This document shows positions 37,602-45,808 of a stretch of DNA of 64,000 nucleotides, in pieces. Every line of letters begins with the position of its first letter. Within the stretch, counting starts at the first letter, position 1. The notes beneath the pieces were generated by a model. The model saw nothing but the letters and a program-made list of their open reading frames with translations, ran no database searches and was not told the DNA's origin. Source of the DNA: Brevifilum sp029548365 (lineage in GTDB: Bacteria > Chloroflexota > Anaerolineae > Anaerolineales > Anaerolineaceae); NCBI GenBank assembly GCA_035376985.1, contig DAOSSA010000012.1, positions 1 through 64,000 on the forward strand, written 5' to 3'. The translations under genes and the position numbers were made by a program.

Positions 37602-38035
37602 TGGCTGAAATATCCGCGGTGACCATCTATACCGATGGCGCCTGCCGGGGAAATCCGGGCCCTGGCGGTTGGGGGGCGCTTATACGGCATGGAAATCACG
37701 AAAAGGAACTCTCCGGCGGGGCTAAGAACACCACCAATAACCGGATGGAACTGCAAGCAGCTATTGAAGCTTTGCATGCGCTTAAAGGACCCTGCCAGGT
37801 CACCCTGTATACCGATTCTGAATACCTTAAAAAAGGGATTACTGAATGGCTTCCAAATTGGAAACAACGCAACTGGAAGCGTAAGGGTGGAGCACTGGCC
37901 AATGTTGATCTGTGGATGGCTTTGGACAAGGAAATTGGAAGCCACGAGATCCACTGGTGTTGGGTACGCGGGCATGCAGGAAATATTTACAATGAACGGG
38001 TTGACCGCCTGGCTCAAAGAGCAATTCCAAAATAA
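37598..38035 (+). CDS. rnhA: Ribonuclease HI
   Basis: Degrades the RNA strand of RNA-DNA hybrids. In 145 residues the four catalytic acids are visible: IYTDGACRGNPGPGGWG (Asp), NNRMELQAAIEAL (Glu), LYTDSEYLKKGI (Asp) and NERVDRLAQRA (Asp). The basic protrusion NWKQRNWKRKGG is present. It starts inside the stop of the solute-binding gene (ATGATG), a surprising operon partner. Confidence 0.97.
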   Translation: MMAEISAVTIYTDGACRGNPGPGGWGALIRHGNHEKELSGGAKNTTNNRMELQAAIEALHALKGPCQVTLYTDSEYLKKGITEWLPNWKQRNWKRKGGALANVDLWMALDKEIGSHEIHWCWVRGHAGNIYNERVDRLAQRAIPK

Positions 38036-38079
38036 ACCACAGTAGCAACCTGATCTTGTCGGCTAATGGTCGAACTTTG

Positions 38080-38108
38080 TTGTATTTAACCAACATATTG
38101 GATATAAT
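38080..38108 (+). promoter_or_regulatory. Promoter of the 282-residue lipoprotein gene
   Basis: TTGTAT (38080-38085), 17-nt spacer, TATAAT (38103-38108). The start codon with its AAGGAG site follows 20 nt later. Confidence 0.7.
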
Positions 38109-38127
38109 TTGTCTAAAAGGAGAACCA

Positions 38128-38976
38128 ATGAACCGTAAACTATTTAAAATCATTTTCTTATTAATTAGCTTCTTTATCGTGGTGAGTCTTGCTTGTAGTA
38201 CTTCAACGCCGCCTGATCCAACAGCTACTGCAGAGCAAATACCCCCGACAGAAATTGTCCAAGAACCAACTGAGGTAGAAGTTATTGAAGAAGTCGTGAT
38301 CCCTACAGCAACAGATTCTCCCAGCCGTCAGATCGCGCCTACGCAGTCAACGTCCTCTGAAGTTGAAGAACCTGTGGAAATGCCGGAAGATGAACCCGTG
38401 TTTGCTGAACCACAGGCTTATTTCGTCGAAGAATTTGATGGCGATCTATCGAGCTGGTCTTACTTCTTAATGAACGGCGATGAAAGCAAAATGGACCTGT
38501 ACGTCGATTATGGTCACCTGGTTTTTGATCTTCAAGGCAGAAACCAATATGTGTATGTTTTGTATGATGAATTTTATTATTCGGACGTGATCATTGAGGT
38601 TTATGCTGAAAACCTGGGTAAGAACACCAACAACGTCAGCCTGGTGTGTAATTACAGCGATCGTTTTGGCTGGTATGAGTTTAATATTTCCAATGGCGGG
38701 CTGTATGACATATTAATTTACTCTGAACTGGACGGTGGTTATTTTACTTTGACCAGCGGCGGATCTAAAAACGTCCGCACGGGCAGGGATGCGAACTATT
38801 ACACCGCAGTTTGTCAGGGCAATCAACTTGCTTTGTATGTCAACGGAGTTTTGGAAAAAGAATTCGTGGATCGTAAGTACAATCTGCGCGAAGGCCAGGT
38901 TGGCTTCGGGGTGTCATCCTTTAATGTGCTTCCCATTCTTGTAGAAGTGGACTATTTTGCCATTGACCAACCGTAA
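38128..38976 (+). CDS. Lipoprotein with LamG-like beta-sandwich domain
   Basis: The chosen ATG (38128) follows AAAAGGAG. The signal peptide ends in SLACS (lipobox), followed by about 80 residues of Thr/Pro/Glu-rich linker. The C-terminal domain (FVEEFDGDLSSWSYFLMNG ... FGVSSFNVLPILVEVDYFAI) resembles the concanavalin/LamG-like fold of family DUF1080 and related secreted proteins. Ligand or enzyme activity cannot be deduced. A terminator lies downstream, so the gene forms its own unit. Confidence 0.78.
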   Translation: MNRKLFKIIFLLISFFIVVSLACSTSTPPDPTATAEQIPPTEIVQEPTEVEVIEEVVIPTATDSPSRQIAPTQSTSSEVEEPVEMPEDEPVFAEPQAYFVEEFDGDLSSWSYFLMNGDESKMDLYVDYGHLVFDLQGRNQYVYVLYDEFYYSDVIIEVYAENLGKNTNNVSLVCNYSDRFGWYEFNISNGGLYDILIYSELDGGYFTLTSGGSKNVRTGRDANYYTAVCQGNQLALYVNGVLEKEFVDRKYNLREGQVGFGVSSFNVLPILVEVDYFAIDQP

Positions 38977-39004
38977 GACCAACAGGGCGTTGCCGATGAA
39001 ACAC

Positions 39005-39036
39005 AGAGGCTGTCTGTAAAAGGCAGCCTCTTTTTG
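39005..39036 (+). terminator. Terminator of the lipoprotein gene
   Basis: AGAGGCTG (39005-39012) pairs with CAGCCTCT (39024-39031), followed by TTTTTG. It also lies at the end of the leftward copper operon. Confidence 0.8.
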
Positions 39037-39094
39037 TTTTATTAAGGAAATCAAGCCTTTAGAGAATTGGTGATTTGAAATTCGGAATCAGGAT

Positions 39095-39556
39095 TCAAGG
39101 AGTCACGGGTAGACCCGCGTCCAGCCAGGCTTCAAAGCCGCCGAGAATCGGGTTGACCCTGGAAACACCGTTTTGATGCATGATGAGCGCCGCACGGGCG
39201 CTTGTGTTTTCAGCCGGTCAAGTACAGTACGTCAGGTACCAGGTGTCAGGGTCCAGCTCGTTTATCCGGGCTTCAACCTCATCCAGCGGGATATTAATCG
39301 CGCCGTTGATGTGCTGTAAATCAAATAGTGATGCTGATCGGGTATCGACTATAACAGCAGCGCCATTTTGGGCAGCTTGATCGGCTTCAGCGACGGTCAC
39401 CCGTGGAATCTGATCCTGCGTGCTGTACTCGCCCGGATTGGCGATCTTGTCCTGGCGTATTTTTTGCGCAAGGAATGCCAGTCCGACGGTTATGACCAGC
39501 ACTAACCCCAAGAGGATCAACGGGAAGAACGCGTTATTTTTCCTTTTTCTGTGCAT
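39095..39556 (-). CDS. Membrane-anchored rhodanese with predicted selenocysteine
   Basis: Normal reading stops at TGA (39220-39218) after 112 residues, in the middle of the rhodanese active-site loop. Reading through gives TYCT-U-PAENTSARAAL and a complete C-terminal half (GVSRVNPILGGFEAWLDAGL) ending at TGA 39097-39095: 153 residues with Sec at 113, next to Cys111. Cys-containing homologues usually have CxCP at this place. A SECIS hairpin follows the UGA and the window has a tRNA-Sec. Residues 9-30 form a membrane anchor; the rhodanese domain (AVIVDTRSASLFDLQHINGA) should face outward. AAAGGA precedes the ATG, 35 nt after copA, so it is the last gene of the copper operon. Predicted persulfide or redox enzyme. 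Confidence 0.88.
39186..39202 (-). promoter_or_regulatory. Bacterial SECIS element
   Basis: Inside the rhodanese mRNA, 15 nt after the UGA, AGCGCC and GGCGCT form a perfect 6-bp stem with the loop CGTGC. The G in the second loop position lies 22 nt after the UGA, within the range reported for bacterial SECIS elements (roughly 16-37), and the loop contains GU as SelB-binding loops do. Confidence 0.8.
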
Positions 39557-39591
39557 TGCGCATCCTTTGATTTTTTGATGAGCAGACTGGT

Positions 39592-42021
39592 TCAGACGTC
39601 AAAGCGAAAGCGCTTCAGCCGGAGGCTGTTGGTGACCACAAAAATACTGCTGAACGACATGGCGCCCGCTGCCAGCATAGGGTTGAGCAAACCAGCCGCC
39701 GCCACGGGGATTAGGATGATGTTGTAAAAGAAAGCCCAGAACAAGTTCTGCTTGATCGTTCTGAGTGTCTTTCGCGACAGGGCAATGGTTTTGGGCACTG
39801 CGCGAAGATCGCCGCTGATCAGCACAACCGGGGCGGAGGCCATGGCAATATCGGTGCCGGTGCCGATGGCGATGCCAATATCTGCCTGAGCCAATGCTGG
39901 CGCGTCGTTAATGCCATCGCCAACCATGGCAACTGTATGGCCTTCTGCCTGGAGCTTTTTAATCTCGGCAGCTTTGTCACCAGGCAAAACCTCGGCCAGT
40001 ACGGTATCTACGTTGATCTGCCGGGCAATGGCGTGGGCTGTGCGAAGATTGTCGCCGGTGACCATGGCGACCTGCAAGCCCATCGCATGCAGTACGTCAA
40101 TTGCTGCTTGAGACCCCTCCTTAATCGTATCAGCAACGCCAATCACAGCCGACAAGCGCCCATCGAGGGAAACGAGAAGGGCGGTGTTTCCGTCCTCCTC
40201 AAGTTCGCGGATATCGTCTTCGGCGCTTTCGATCTCGATACCCTGGTTTCTCATCAGGCGGCGGTTGCCAACAAGGACCTTGTGCCCGTCAACTTCTGCT
40301 TGCACGCCATGTCCGGCGACAGCAGAAAAGCCTAAAGGCTCACTAAGCGCCAGCCCTCTGGCATTGGCTTCTGCTGTGATGGCTTCACCCAATGGGTGTT
40401 CGCTTCTTTTTTCAACGGAAGCAACCAGCCGAAGCATGTCATCTTCGCTGCCAGCAAATTCAATCAGGGTCACCCGGGTGACTGCAGGTTGACCGCGAGT
40501 GATGGTGCCGGTTTTGTCAAGGACCACAGTGGTGATTTGCCCGGCGCGCTCAAGGCTTTCGCTTTTCTTGATCAGGATGCCCATCTCAGCGCCCTTACCC
40601 GTGCCCACCATGACCGCGGTGGGTGTGGCCAGGCCCATGGCACACGGGCAAGCGATGACCAGCACGGCTACTGTATTTATCAACGCACGGGTGAACAGGC
40701 TTACTTCTGTGGTCGGGCTAAGCGGAATGAGAAAATACCATACCAGAAAAGTGATTGCAGCAATAACGATGACAGCCGGCACAAAGATGGCAGAGATCTT
40801 ATCCGCCAGGTTCTGGATTGGCGCTTTGCTGGATTGGGCTTCTTCAACCAGTTTGATAATCTGCGCTAATACAGTCTCTTTGCCGATTTTTGTGGCTTCA
40901 AATTTTAATAATCCCATTTTATTGATCGTGCCGCCAATTAATGGCTCGCCAGGCGTTTTTTCCACAGGGAGGGATTCGCCGGTCAGCATCGATTCATCGA
41001 CGCTGGAGCGCCCATCCACGACCACGCCGTCTACCGGGATCTGTTCGCCGGGATGAACCAGCACCAGGTCGCCGACGACCACCTCGTCGATGGTCACTTC
41101 CACCTCGATGCCGTCGCGTACCACGTAGGCTGTGCGCGGACGCAGGTCCATCAACTTGCGGATGGCGTCGCTGGCGCCGCCTTTTGCTTTCGCTTCCAGG
41201 AACTTGCCCAATTTAACCAGGGTGATGATCACAGCGGAGGTTTCAAAAAATACGTGCCCGGGGATGAAGCCGAGGGTAATGAAAATGGAGTAGAAGTAAG
41301 CTGTTGATGAGCCCAAAGCCACCAGGACGTCCATGTTGGCTGAGCCATTGCGCAGTGATTTAAAGCCGTTGGCAAAGTATTGCCAGCCCACATAGAACTG
41401 AACCGGAGTCGCTAAAGCCCAGAAGAGGTAATTCATCCATGGGGCATGGGCGAAGGACATGGGCAATAGCCCGAAATCACGGCTCATCGAGAGGATAAAC
41501 AGCGGCACCGTGAAGATCAGACCAAACCACAGCAAACGTTTTTGCTGGGCGATGTCTTCTTTGCGTGCACTGGCTTCTGCGTCTTCCAGTGGCAGATCGG
41601 TTTCCAGCAGGTCAAAACCCGATGACCTGATCAACTGCCGTAACTCATTCTGGCTGATCACCGTCGGGATGTATTTTATCAACGCTCTTTCGGTAGCCAG
41701 GCTAACCTGTGCTTCAATAACGCCTTCCTGGGCGTTGAGGGCTTTTTCCAGGCGGAGAACGTCGGAAGCGTCAGTGAGGTTTTTGATTCCCAACGAAGCT
41801 TCACCGATAGCAACCTGATAGCCAGCGCCCTGAACCCGTTTGATTAAATCGTCCAGATTGGCTTTGTCCGGATCGTAGGTGACTGCAGCGCGCTCAGAGG
41901 CCAGGTTGACATTGGCTGCTTCAACTCCATCAACCCTTTTCAAGTTGCGTTCAACTGAGGCCACGCAGTTGGCGCAGGTCATTCCCAGGATAGGCAGGGT
42001 GAGATGCTTTTGATCAGGCAT
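39592..42021 (-). CDS. copA: Copper-exporting P1B-type ATPase
   Basis: Pumps Cu(I) out of the cytoplasm. The first metal-binding domain has GMTCANCVASVERN; a second, degenerate ferredoxin-like domain (NLTDASDVLRLEKALNAQEG) lacks CxxC. Other signatures: MTGESLPVEK, membrane CPC in VIACPCAMGLATPTAVM, phosphorylation motif VVLDKTGTITRG, EKRSEHPLGEAI with the conserved HP, and MVGDGINDAPALAQADIG. The ATG at 42021 lies 4 nt after the copZ stop. That start gives 809 residues; the frame further upstream overlaps copZ and is not coding. Confidence 0.96.
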   Translation of the reverse strand: MPDQKHLTLPILGMTCANCVASVERNLKRVDGVEAANVNLASERAAVTYDPDKANLDDLIKRVQGAGYQVAIGEASLGIKNLTDASDVLRLEKALNAQEGVIEAQVSLATERALIKYIPTVISQNELRQLIRSSGFDLLETDLPLEDAEASARKEDIAQQKRLLWFGLIFTVPLFILSMSRDFGLLPMSFAHAPWMNYLFWALATPVQFYVGWQYFANGFKSLRNGSANMDVLVALGSSTAYFYSIFITLGFIPGHVFFETSAVIITLVKLGKFLEAKAKGGASDAIRKLMDLRPRTAYVVRDGIEVEVTIDEVVVGDLVLVHPGEQIPVDGVVVDGRSSVDESMLTGESLPVEKTPGEPLIGGTINKMGLLKFEATKIGKETVLAQIIKLVEEAQSSKAPIQNLADKISAIFVPAVIVIAAITFLVWYFLIPLSPTTEVSLFTRALINTVAVLVIACPCAMGLATPTAVMVGTGKGAEMGILIKKSESLERAGQITTVVLDKTGTITRGQPAVTRVTLIEFAGSEDDMLRLVASVEKRSEHPLGEAITAEANARGLALSEPLGFSAVAGHGVQAEVDGHKVLVGNRRLMRNQGIEIESAEDDIRELEEDGNTALLVSLDGRLSAVIGVADTIKEGSQAAIDVLHAMGLQVAMVTGDNLRTAHAIARQINVDTVLAEVLPGDKAAEIKKLQAEGHTVAMVGDGINDAPALAQADIGIAIGTGTDIAMASAPVVLISGDLRAVPKTIALSRKTLRTIKQNLFWAFFYNIILIPVAAAGLLNPMLAAGAMSFSSIFVVTNSLRLKRFRFDV

Positions 42022-42025
42022 GGTT

Positions 42026-42232
42026 TTACTCGACAACGGGATAGTTGATCTCTGCCAGGGTATCTTTGAGCTGCTGTTCAGTCGCCGGGTCGTCAAAATT
42101 GATCGTGACTTGCCGGGTTTGAACATCAGCATCCACTTTGGAAACGCCTTCAATAGCCATCAATTCCATGGCAATGGTGTGGGTGCAGTGTTTGCAGGAA
42201 ATATTTGGGGCTAAATAGGTTACGGATTTCAT
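42026..42232 (-). CDS. copZ: Heavy-metal-associated domain copper chaperone
   Basis: A 68-residue HMA-domain protein: YLAPNISCKHCTHTIAMEL has the CxxC metal site, followed by the beta-alpha-beta pattern (VSKVDADVQTRQVTINF). Predicted to deliver Cu(I) to CopA. Overlaps csoR by 4 nt. Confidence 0.93.
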   Translation of the reverse strand: MKSVTYLAPNISCKHCTHTIAMELMAIEGVSKVDADVQTRQVTINFDDPATEQQLKDTLAEINYPVVE

Positions 42233-42531
42233 TTTAATGATGCTCCTTTAGATGGTTTGATTTTGTTGGATGTTTCGAATACTTCAGAGATTTCACTCAG
42301 CATGCGTTTTTGTTCCACGGGGTCATCACTGTGGATGGCATTCAGCAGGCAGGTGTTGAGGTGTCCGTCGAGCAAGCTGACGCTGACTTTGTTCAGTGCG
42401 GCGCCAACAGCCTGGATCTGACGAATGATATCAATGCAATACTGGTCATTTTCCAGCATACGCTGGATGCCGCGAATGTGGCCTTCGATAATTTTTAAGC
42501 GCTGGATGTTTTCGCTGTGATCGTGTGCCAT
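42229..42531 (-). CDS. csoR: Copper-sensing repressor, CsoR family
   Basis: All-helical DNA-binding repressor of copper efflux genes, 100 residues. The Cu(I) ligands Cys-His-Cys are in place: Cys32 (NDQYCIDIIRQ), His57 and Cys61 (LLDGHLNTCLLNAI). First gene of csoR-copZ-copA-selenorhodanese. A GC-rich palindrome in its leader is a likely binding site, so autoregulation is expected. Confidence 0.93.
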   Translation of the reverse strand: MAHDHSENIQRLKIIEGHIRGIQRMLENDQYCIDIIRQIQAVGAALNKVSVSLLDGHLNTCLLNAIHSDDPVEQKRMLSEISEVFETSNKIKPSKGASLK

Positions 42532-42550
42532 AAGCCTCTTCTCCGACCCC

Positions 42551-42562
42551 CCCCCATGGGGG
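42551..42562 (-). promoter_or_regulatory. Likely CsoR operator
   Basis: CCCCCATGGGGG, inside a longer C9-AT-G5 tract, matches the GC-rich C-run/G-run palindromes bound by CsoR proteins. It lies between the -10 box and the csoR start codon, so bound repressor would block transcription. Confidence 0.7.
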
Positions 42563-42580
42563 AGGGATGATCTTGTACAA

Positions 42581-42609
42581 AGAATACCGTATTAGGCTTA
42601 TTTCGTCAA
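42581..42609 (-). promoter_or_regulatory. Promoter of the copper operon
   Basis: Read leftwards: TTGACG (42609-42604), 17-nt spacer, TATTCT (42586-42581). Transcription should begin near 42574, just upstream of the CsoR operator. Confidence 0.75.
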
Positions 42610-42716
42610 ATAAGAAATCTGTTAATCTTTTGCACGAGAAACATCGGGACATCGGACCTTATTTCTTAACAAGTTATCAGTATAATGAAGGCTGTTATTA
42701 ATTTGGAGATTGGTCG

Positions 42717-43700
42717 ATGAATAAAAAGCTGGTCGGTGTTATTGCCATGCTGATTGCCGCCGTAGGGCTGGCAATCGCTGTTATTTTTATGAAATTAATT
42801 CCTATGCATACCCATTTGCTGCCTCAGCATGTCGCAATCTGGCGTTTCACCATTGCTGCACCGGTATTGTGGCTGATTCTGCTCTTCAGGAAAAAACCTG
42901 CAGGCAACACGCTTAAACGTCCATGGTGGTTCTTGGTTTTGGGCGTTGTCTATGCAGCATCGAACTTTTCTGCGGTATTTGCAGTCCAGCGGCTTCCCTC
43001 CTCAATCTATGTCATCATCTTTTTTATTTACCCATCACTGGTGATCCTGTATTCGCTGCTGAGGGGTTCTGCGGTGCCGCGCCTGGTTTGGCTCGGCCTT
43101 CCGCTGTCGATGGTGGGTATGTTGCTGGCTTCAATTGATTTCAGTTCGGCATTTGTGGTTGACCCGCTTGGAGTTTTGATCACCGTAGTGAATGCCTGTT
43201 CTGTAGCAACCTATATGATCCTCAGTGAAAAAGTATTTACAAATGTTGATGATAAGCTGGCTGGCACCGCTGTCGTGTTTACTGGCGCTATGTTGTCCGG
43301 TTGTATATTGATCCCTGTTTTAGGCATCAGCGCACCAACGACGCCCCAGGGGTGGATGCTTTTGGGTTCTCTTTCAATATTTGGCACCCTGATCCCAATT
43401 TTGGCTTTGAATTACGGGTTGAGCTTGTTAACAGCCGCACGCGGGGCGATCATCATCGCCGGTCAGCCTGTTGTGAACATCCTGTTGGGGATGCTGGTTT
43501 TTAAGGAAAAACTGACCTTTCAACAATGGATTGGGGGCGGGTTGGTGATCCTGGCGGTGATTCTATTGAACCGCAGTCCTGACCGGGTATCGATCAAAGG
43601 GGCTGCCCGGGGCGGGAAATATCCTGCTCGCGAGGAGAAAAGCCTCTTAGAGGCGGGTTCTCCAAAGGAATCGATGGGCTGCACAGGCAAACATTTATAA
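42717..43700 (+). CDS. EamA/DMT-superfamily transporter
   Basis: A 327-residue integral membrane protein with ten predicted helices in two EamA repeats (ALLIAAVGLAIAVIF-like start GVIAMLIAAVGLAIAVIFMK; second repeat GVLITVVNACSVATYMILSE). The end IGGGLVILAVILLNR is typical. Substrate of this drug/metabolite group cannot be predicted. The last 40 residues are hydrophilic and look unconserved. TTGGAG precedes the ATG. Divergent from the copper operon. Confidence 0.88.
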   Translation: MNKKLVGVIAMLIAAVGLAIAVIFMKLIPMHTHLLPQHVAIWRFTIAAPVLWLILLFRKKPAGNTLKRPWWFLVLGVVYAASNFSAVFAVQRLPSSIYVIIFFIYPSLVILYSLLRGSAVPRLVWLGLPLSMVGMLLASIDFSSAFVVDPLGVLITVVNACSVATYMILSEKVFTNVDDKLAGTAVVFTGAMLSGCILIPVLGISAPTTPQGWMLLGSLSIFGTLIPILALNYGLSLLTAARGAIIIAGQPVVNILLGMLVFKEKLTFQQWIGGGLVILAVILLNRSPDRVSIKGAARGGKYPAREEKSLLEAGSPKESMGCTGKHL

Positions 43701-43787
43701 AGAAAGAGCGTGGTGTTGGTCCTGGTGAGGATTTCTTAAGTCCCGATCAGGGTTGGTTTTCAATGGTTGCAAGGTGATGATGAAAAA

Positions 43788-45173
43788 TCACTTCCCGCGA
43801 TATGCTGGCACAGGAATTACAACCACTTTGCAGATACGTTCATCCTGCATGCGACTATACAAGCGGGGATCCAACTCTTCTTCGGTGTTGGCGGTGGTGA
43901 TGACTGTGGGCAGTTCAGCATTGTAACGATAGTTAAATAACTGGTAAATTTTCTCACGCGCCCAGGGGGTAGCAGATTGGGTGCCCAGATCATCGAGAAT
44001 CAGCAAACGGGTTGTGCGCACTTCTTCAAAGCGCCGGTCCAAGGAAACCGGGCTGGCGGGACTGAAGGTGGCCCGCAGGTGATCCAACAGGTCGGGAACG
44101 CTCACCATCAGAGGCGGGAAGCCCAGCCCAGTCTGGAAATTACCAATAGCTGCAGCCAGATGGGTCTTGCCGCAACCGTAGGGTCCGGTCAGCACCAGCC
44201 AGCCATGGGGATGTTCTGCGAACTGCCGGGCGACTTCAAAGGCGTGTTTCAAATCTTTCAGGTCCTGTGCGGGTAATTTTTCATTTTGACGCAGGCTGAA
44301 GCTGCCAAAGGTCTGCCGGCTGTGCAAACTCAGGGTTGAAAGCTCGGGATGCCCGATATCATCGGCGGGGTTGCGGTAATCTGGTGCCAGGATTTTGACC
44401 ACGGTCACGAGGCTGGGATCCTGTACGCGGGAACGGATACGTCCTTCAAAGTCATTGGCCTGGAGGTTGCTGGTGACTACGGTGGGGTACTGGTTGACAT
44501 AGCGGTGATTGATAATTTGGAAGATCTTCTCCTGTGCCCAGCTGGTGGCGTTTTGAGTGCCAAAGTCATCCAAAATTAACAGGGGGATTTCACGAATTTC
44601 TTCAAAACGTTCTTCAAAGCTCAACTCACTGCCGGAATAGGCATAGCGCAGCCAATCGAGCAGGTCGGGTACCGTAATAAACAGGGTCGAAATGCCTGCT
44701 TCAATGGCGTGGTTGGCAATAGCAGCAGCGAGATGTGTCTTCCCGCAGCCATAACGACCCAGTATCAACAACCAGCCCTGGCGGTTTTTGGCAAAGTTCA
44801 AAGCCTGGTTAAAGGCGTTTTCAAGAGAATCGGCCTGGTGTTTTGCCATGCCAAGATGACCGCGCTTTTCAAAATTGTCAAAACGAAGATTGATCAGGGC
44901 ATCCAGGCTGCTCATCCGAAATAAACGCGATTTTGCCGACTGGGTGATTTCGTCTGCACGGCAGGTGCAGGGCACAATTTTACCAAAATCCGGGTGCTCA
45001 ATCGGAAGATCACGCCGTAAATAGCCAATGCCCTCACAAATCGGGCAATCCGGCTTGCCAGGAAATTTTACCTGGCGAATATCACCCTGGTTCTCCTGTC
45101 CATCATTCGTTTTTGAGCCAGCTTTTTCGATATCTTTCCGGATCTTGCGAATCGTCTTTTCGTTTTTGGTCAT
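43788..45173 (-). CDS. DnaC/DnaI-like helicase loader with two AAA+ domains
   Basis: A 461-residue protein with a N-terminal zinc-finger-like block (DCPICEGIGYLRRDL ... PCTCR) and two tandem ATPase domains. The first has Walker A GRYGCGKTHLAAAIAN and Walker B PLLILDDFGTQNATSW; the second has GPYGCGKTHLAAAIGN and RLLILDDLGTQSATPW. Both end in nearly matching sensor segments (YPTVVTSNLQ, LPTVITTANT). Ordinary DnaC/DnaI loaders have one such domain, so this is an internal duplication. With dnaB and a DnaD gene upstream, a role in loading DnaB is very likely. Its first 71 nt overlap the DnaD gene; no other in-frame start is available. Confidence 0.88.
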   Translation of the reverse strand: MTKNEKTIRKIRKDIEKAGSKTNDGQENQGDIRQVKFPGKPDCPICEGIGYLRRDLPIEHPDFGKIVPCTCRADEITQSAKSRLFRMSSLDALINLRFDNFEKRGHLGMAKHQADSLENAFNQALNFAKNRQGWLLILGRYGCGKTHLAAAIANHAIEAGISTLFITVPDLLDWLRYAYSGSELSFEERFEEIREIPLLILDDFGTQNATSWAQEKIFQIINHRYVNQYPTVVTSNLQANDFEGRIRSRVQDPSLVTVVKILAPDYRNPADDIGHPELSTLSLHSRQTFGSFSLRQNEKLPAQDLKDLKHAFEVARQFAEHPHGWLVLTGPYGCGKTHLAAAIGNFQTGLGFPPLMVSVPDLLDHLRATFSPASPVSLDRRFEEVRTTRLLILDDLGTQSATPWAREKIYQLFNYRYNAELPTVITTANTEEELDPRLYSRMQDERICKVVVIPVPAYRGK

Positions 45174-45795
45174 TTTTGTGTCCTTCCTTGTGCCAGCGTT
45201 TTAAAATCGCCTGGACATAATTCCAGGTGCGCACATTGCGGGTAACGGCGATTTGGATCGCTTCTCTAATCCAGGGCGCCGGGTAGGTTCTTTCGTCTTC
45301 TTTGAGAATCTCCGACATCATGGGGGTGATCACGCCGATATTTTCTTCATACAACTGAAAAATGTTTGGGGTCAGGTCCGGAAGATGTGCCGGTTGGCGA
45401 TCCTGTTGAGGGGTTTGCCATTCACCTGTTTCGATAGCCAGGACAGCTGCCCGACCCCGAGGTGTATTGAGGACGTAATACGTTTCAGCCAGGTATTCAA
45501 TTTCAGCCTGGATGACCACGCCCTGTTCCAGTAATTCCTGCAGGGCGAGTTGAAGACGATTTTCACTTCCCAGCATGTTCAGCAGGGCGGGATCGGCGAG
45601 CAGGTCTCCCCATCTCCAATAATGCACCTGATCGCGGTACTGCCCCGATTGCCAGAAAAGATACAGCAGTAAACGCAATTGATCCAGGTCGTTGATCTGT
45701 TCAAGCAGTTGCGTAAAGAAGGCCTCTGGAAGCTGTATGAACGACGGGTCGTTCTCGGGAAAACCTTTGAATCGTGGGATAGGATGTTGTGACAT
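45103..45795 (-). CDS. DnaD-domain replication protein
   Basis: A 230-residue protein. The C-terminal part, NIFQLYEENIGVITPMMSEI and WIREAIQIAVTRNVRTWNYV followed by QAILKRW, is the DnaD/DnaB(Bacillus)-type domain that helps remodel origin DNA and recruit the helicase. The N-terminal part (about 100 residues) probably forms a winged helix (LLLYLFWQSGQYRD). It lies between dnaB and the loader gene, 13 nt from the former. Confidence 0.85.
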   Translation of the reverse strand: MSQHPIPRFKGFPENDPSFIQLPEAFFTQLLEQINDLDQLRLLLYLFWQSGQYRDQVHYWRWGDLLADPALLNMLGSENRLQLALQELLEQGVVIQAEIEYLAETYYVLNTPRGRAAVLAIETGEWQTPQQDRQPAHLPDLTPNIFQLYEENIGVITPMMSEILKEDERTYPAPWIREAIQIAVTRNVRTWNYVQAILKRWHKEGHKNDQKRKDDSQDPERYRKSWLKNE

Positions 45796-45808
45796 CGATC
45801 AGCCGCTT

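Noticed and set aside
39218..39556. A complete 112-residue rhodanese ending at the first TGA, or a pseudogene
   Set aside because: It would end in the middle of the active site, and the following codons encode the rest of the domain with a SECIS hairpin correctly placed. A nonsense mutation would not create that hairpin.
42022..42153. N-terminal extension of CopA
   Set aside because: It overlaps copZ in another frame and precedes the metal-binding domain with no conserved content.
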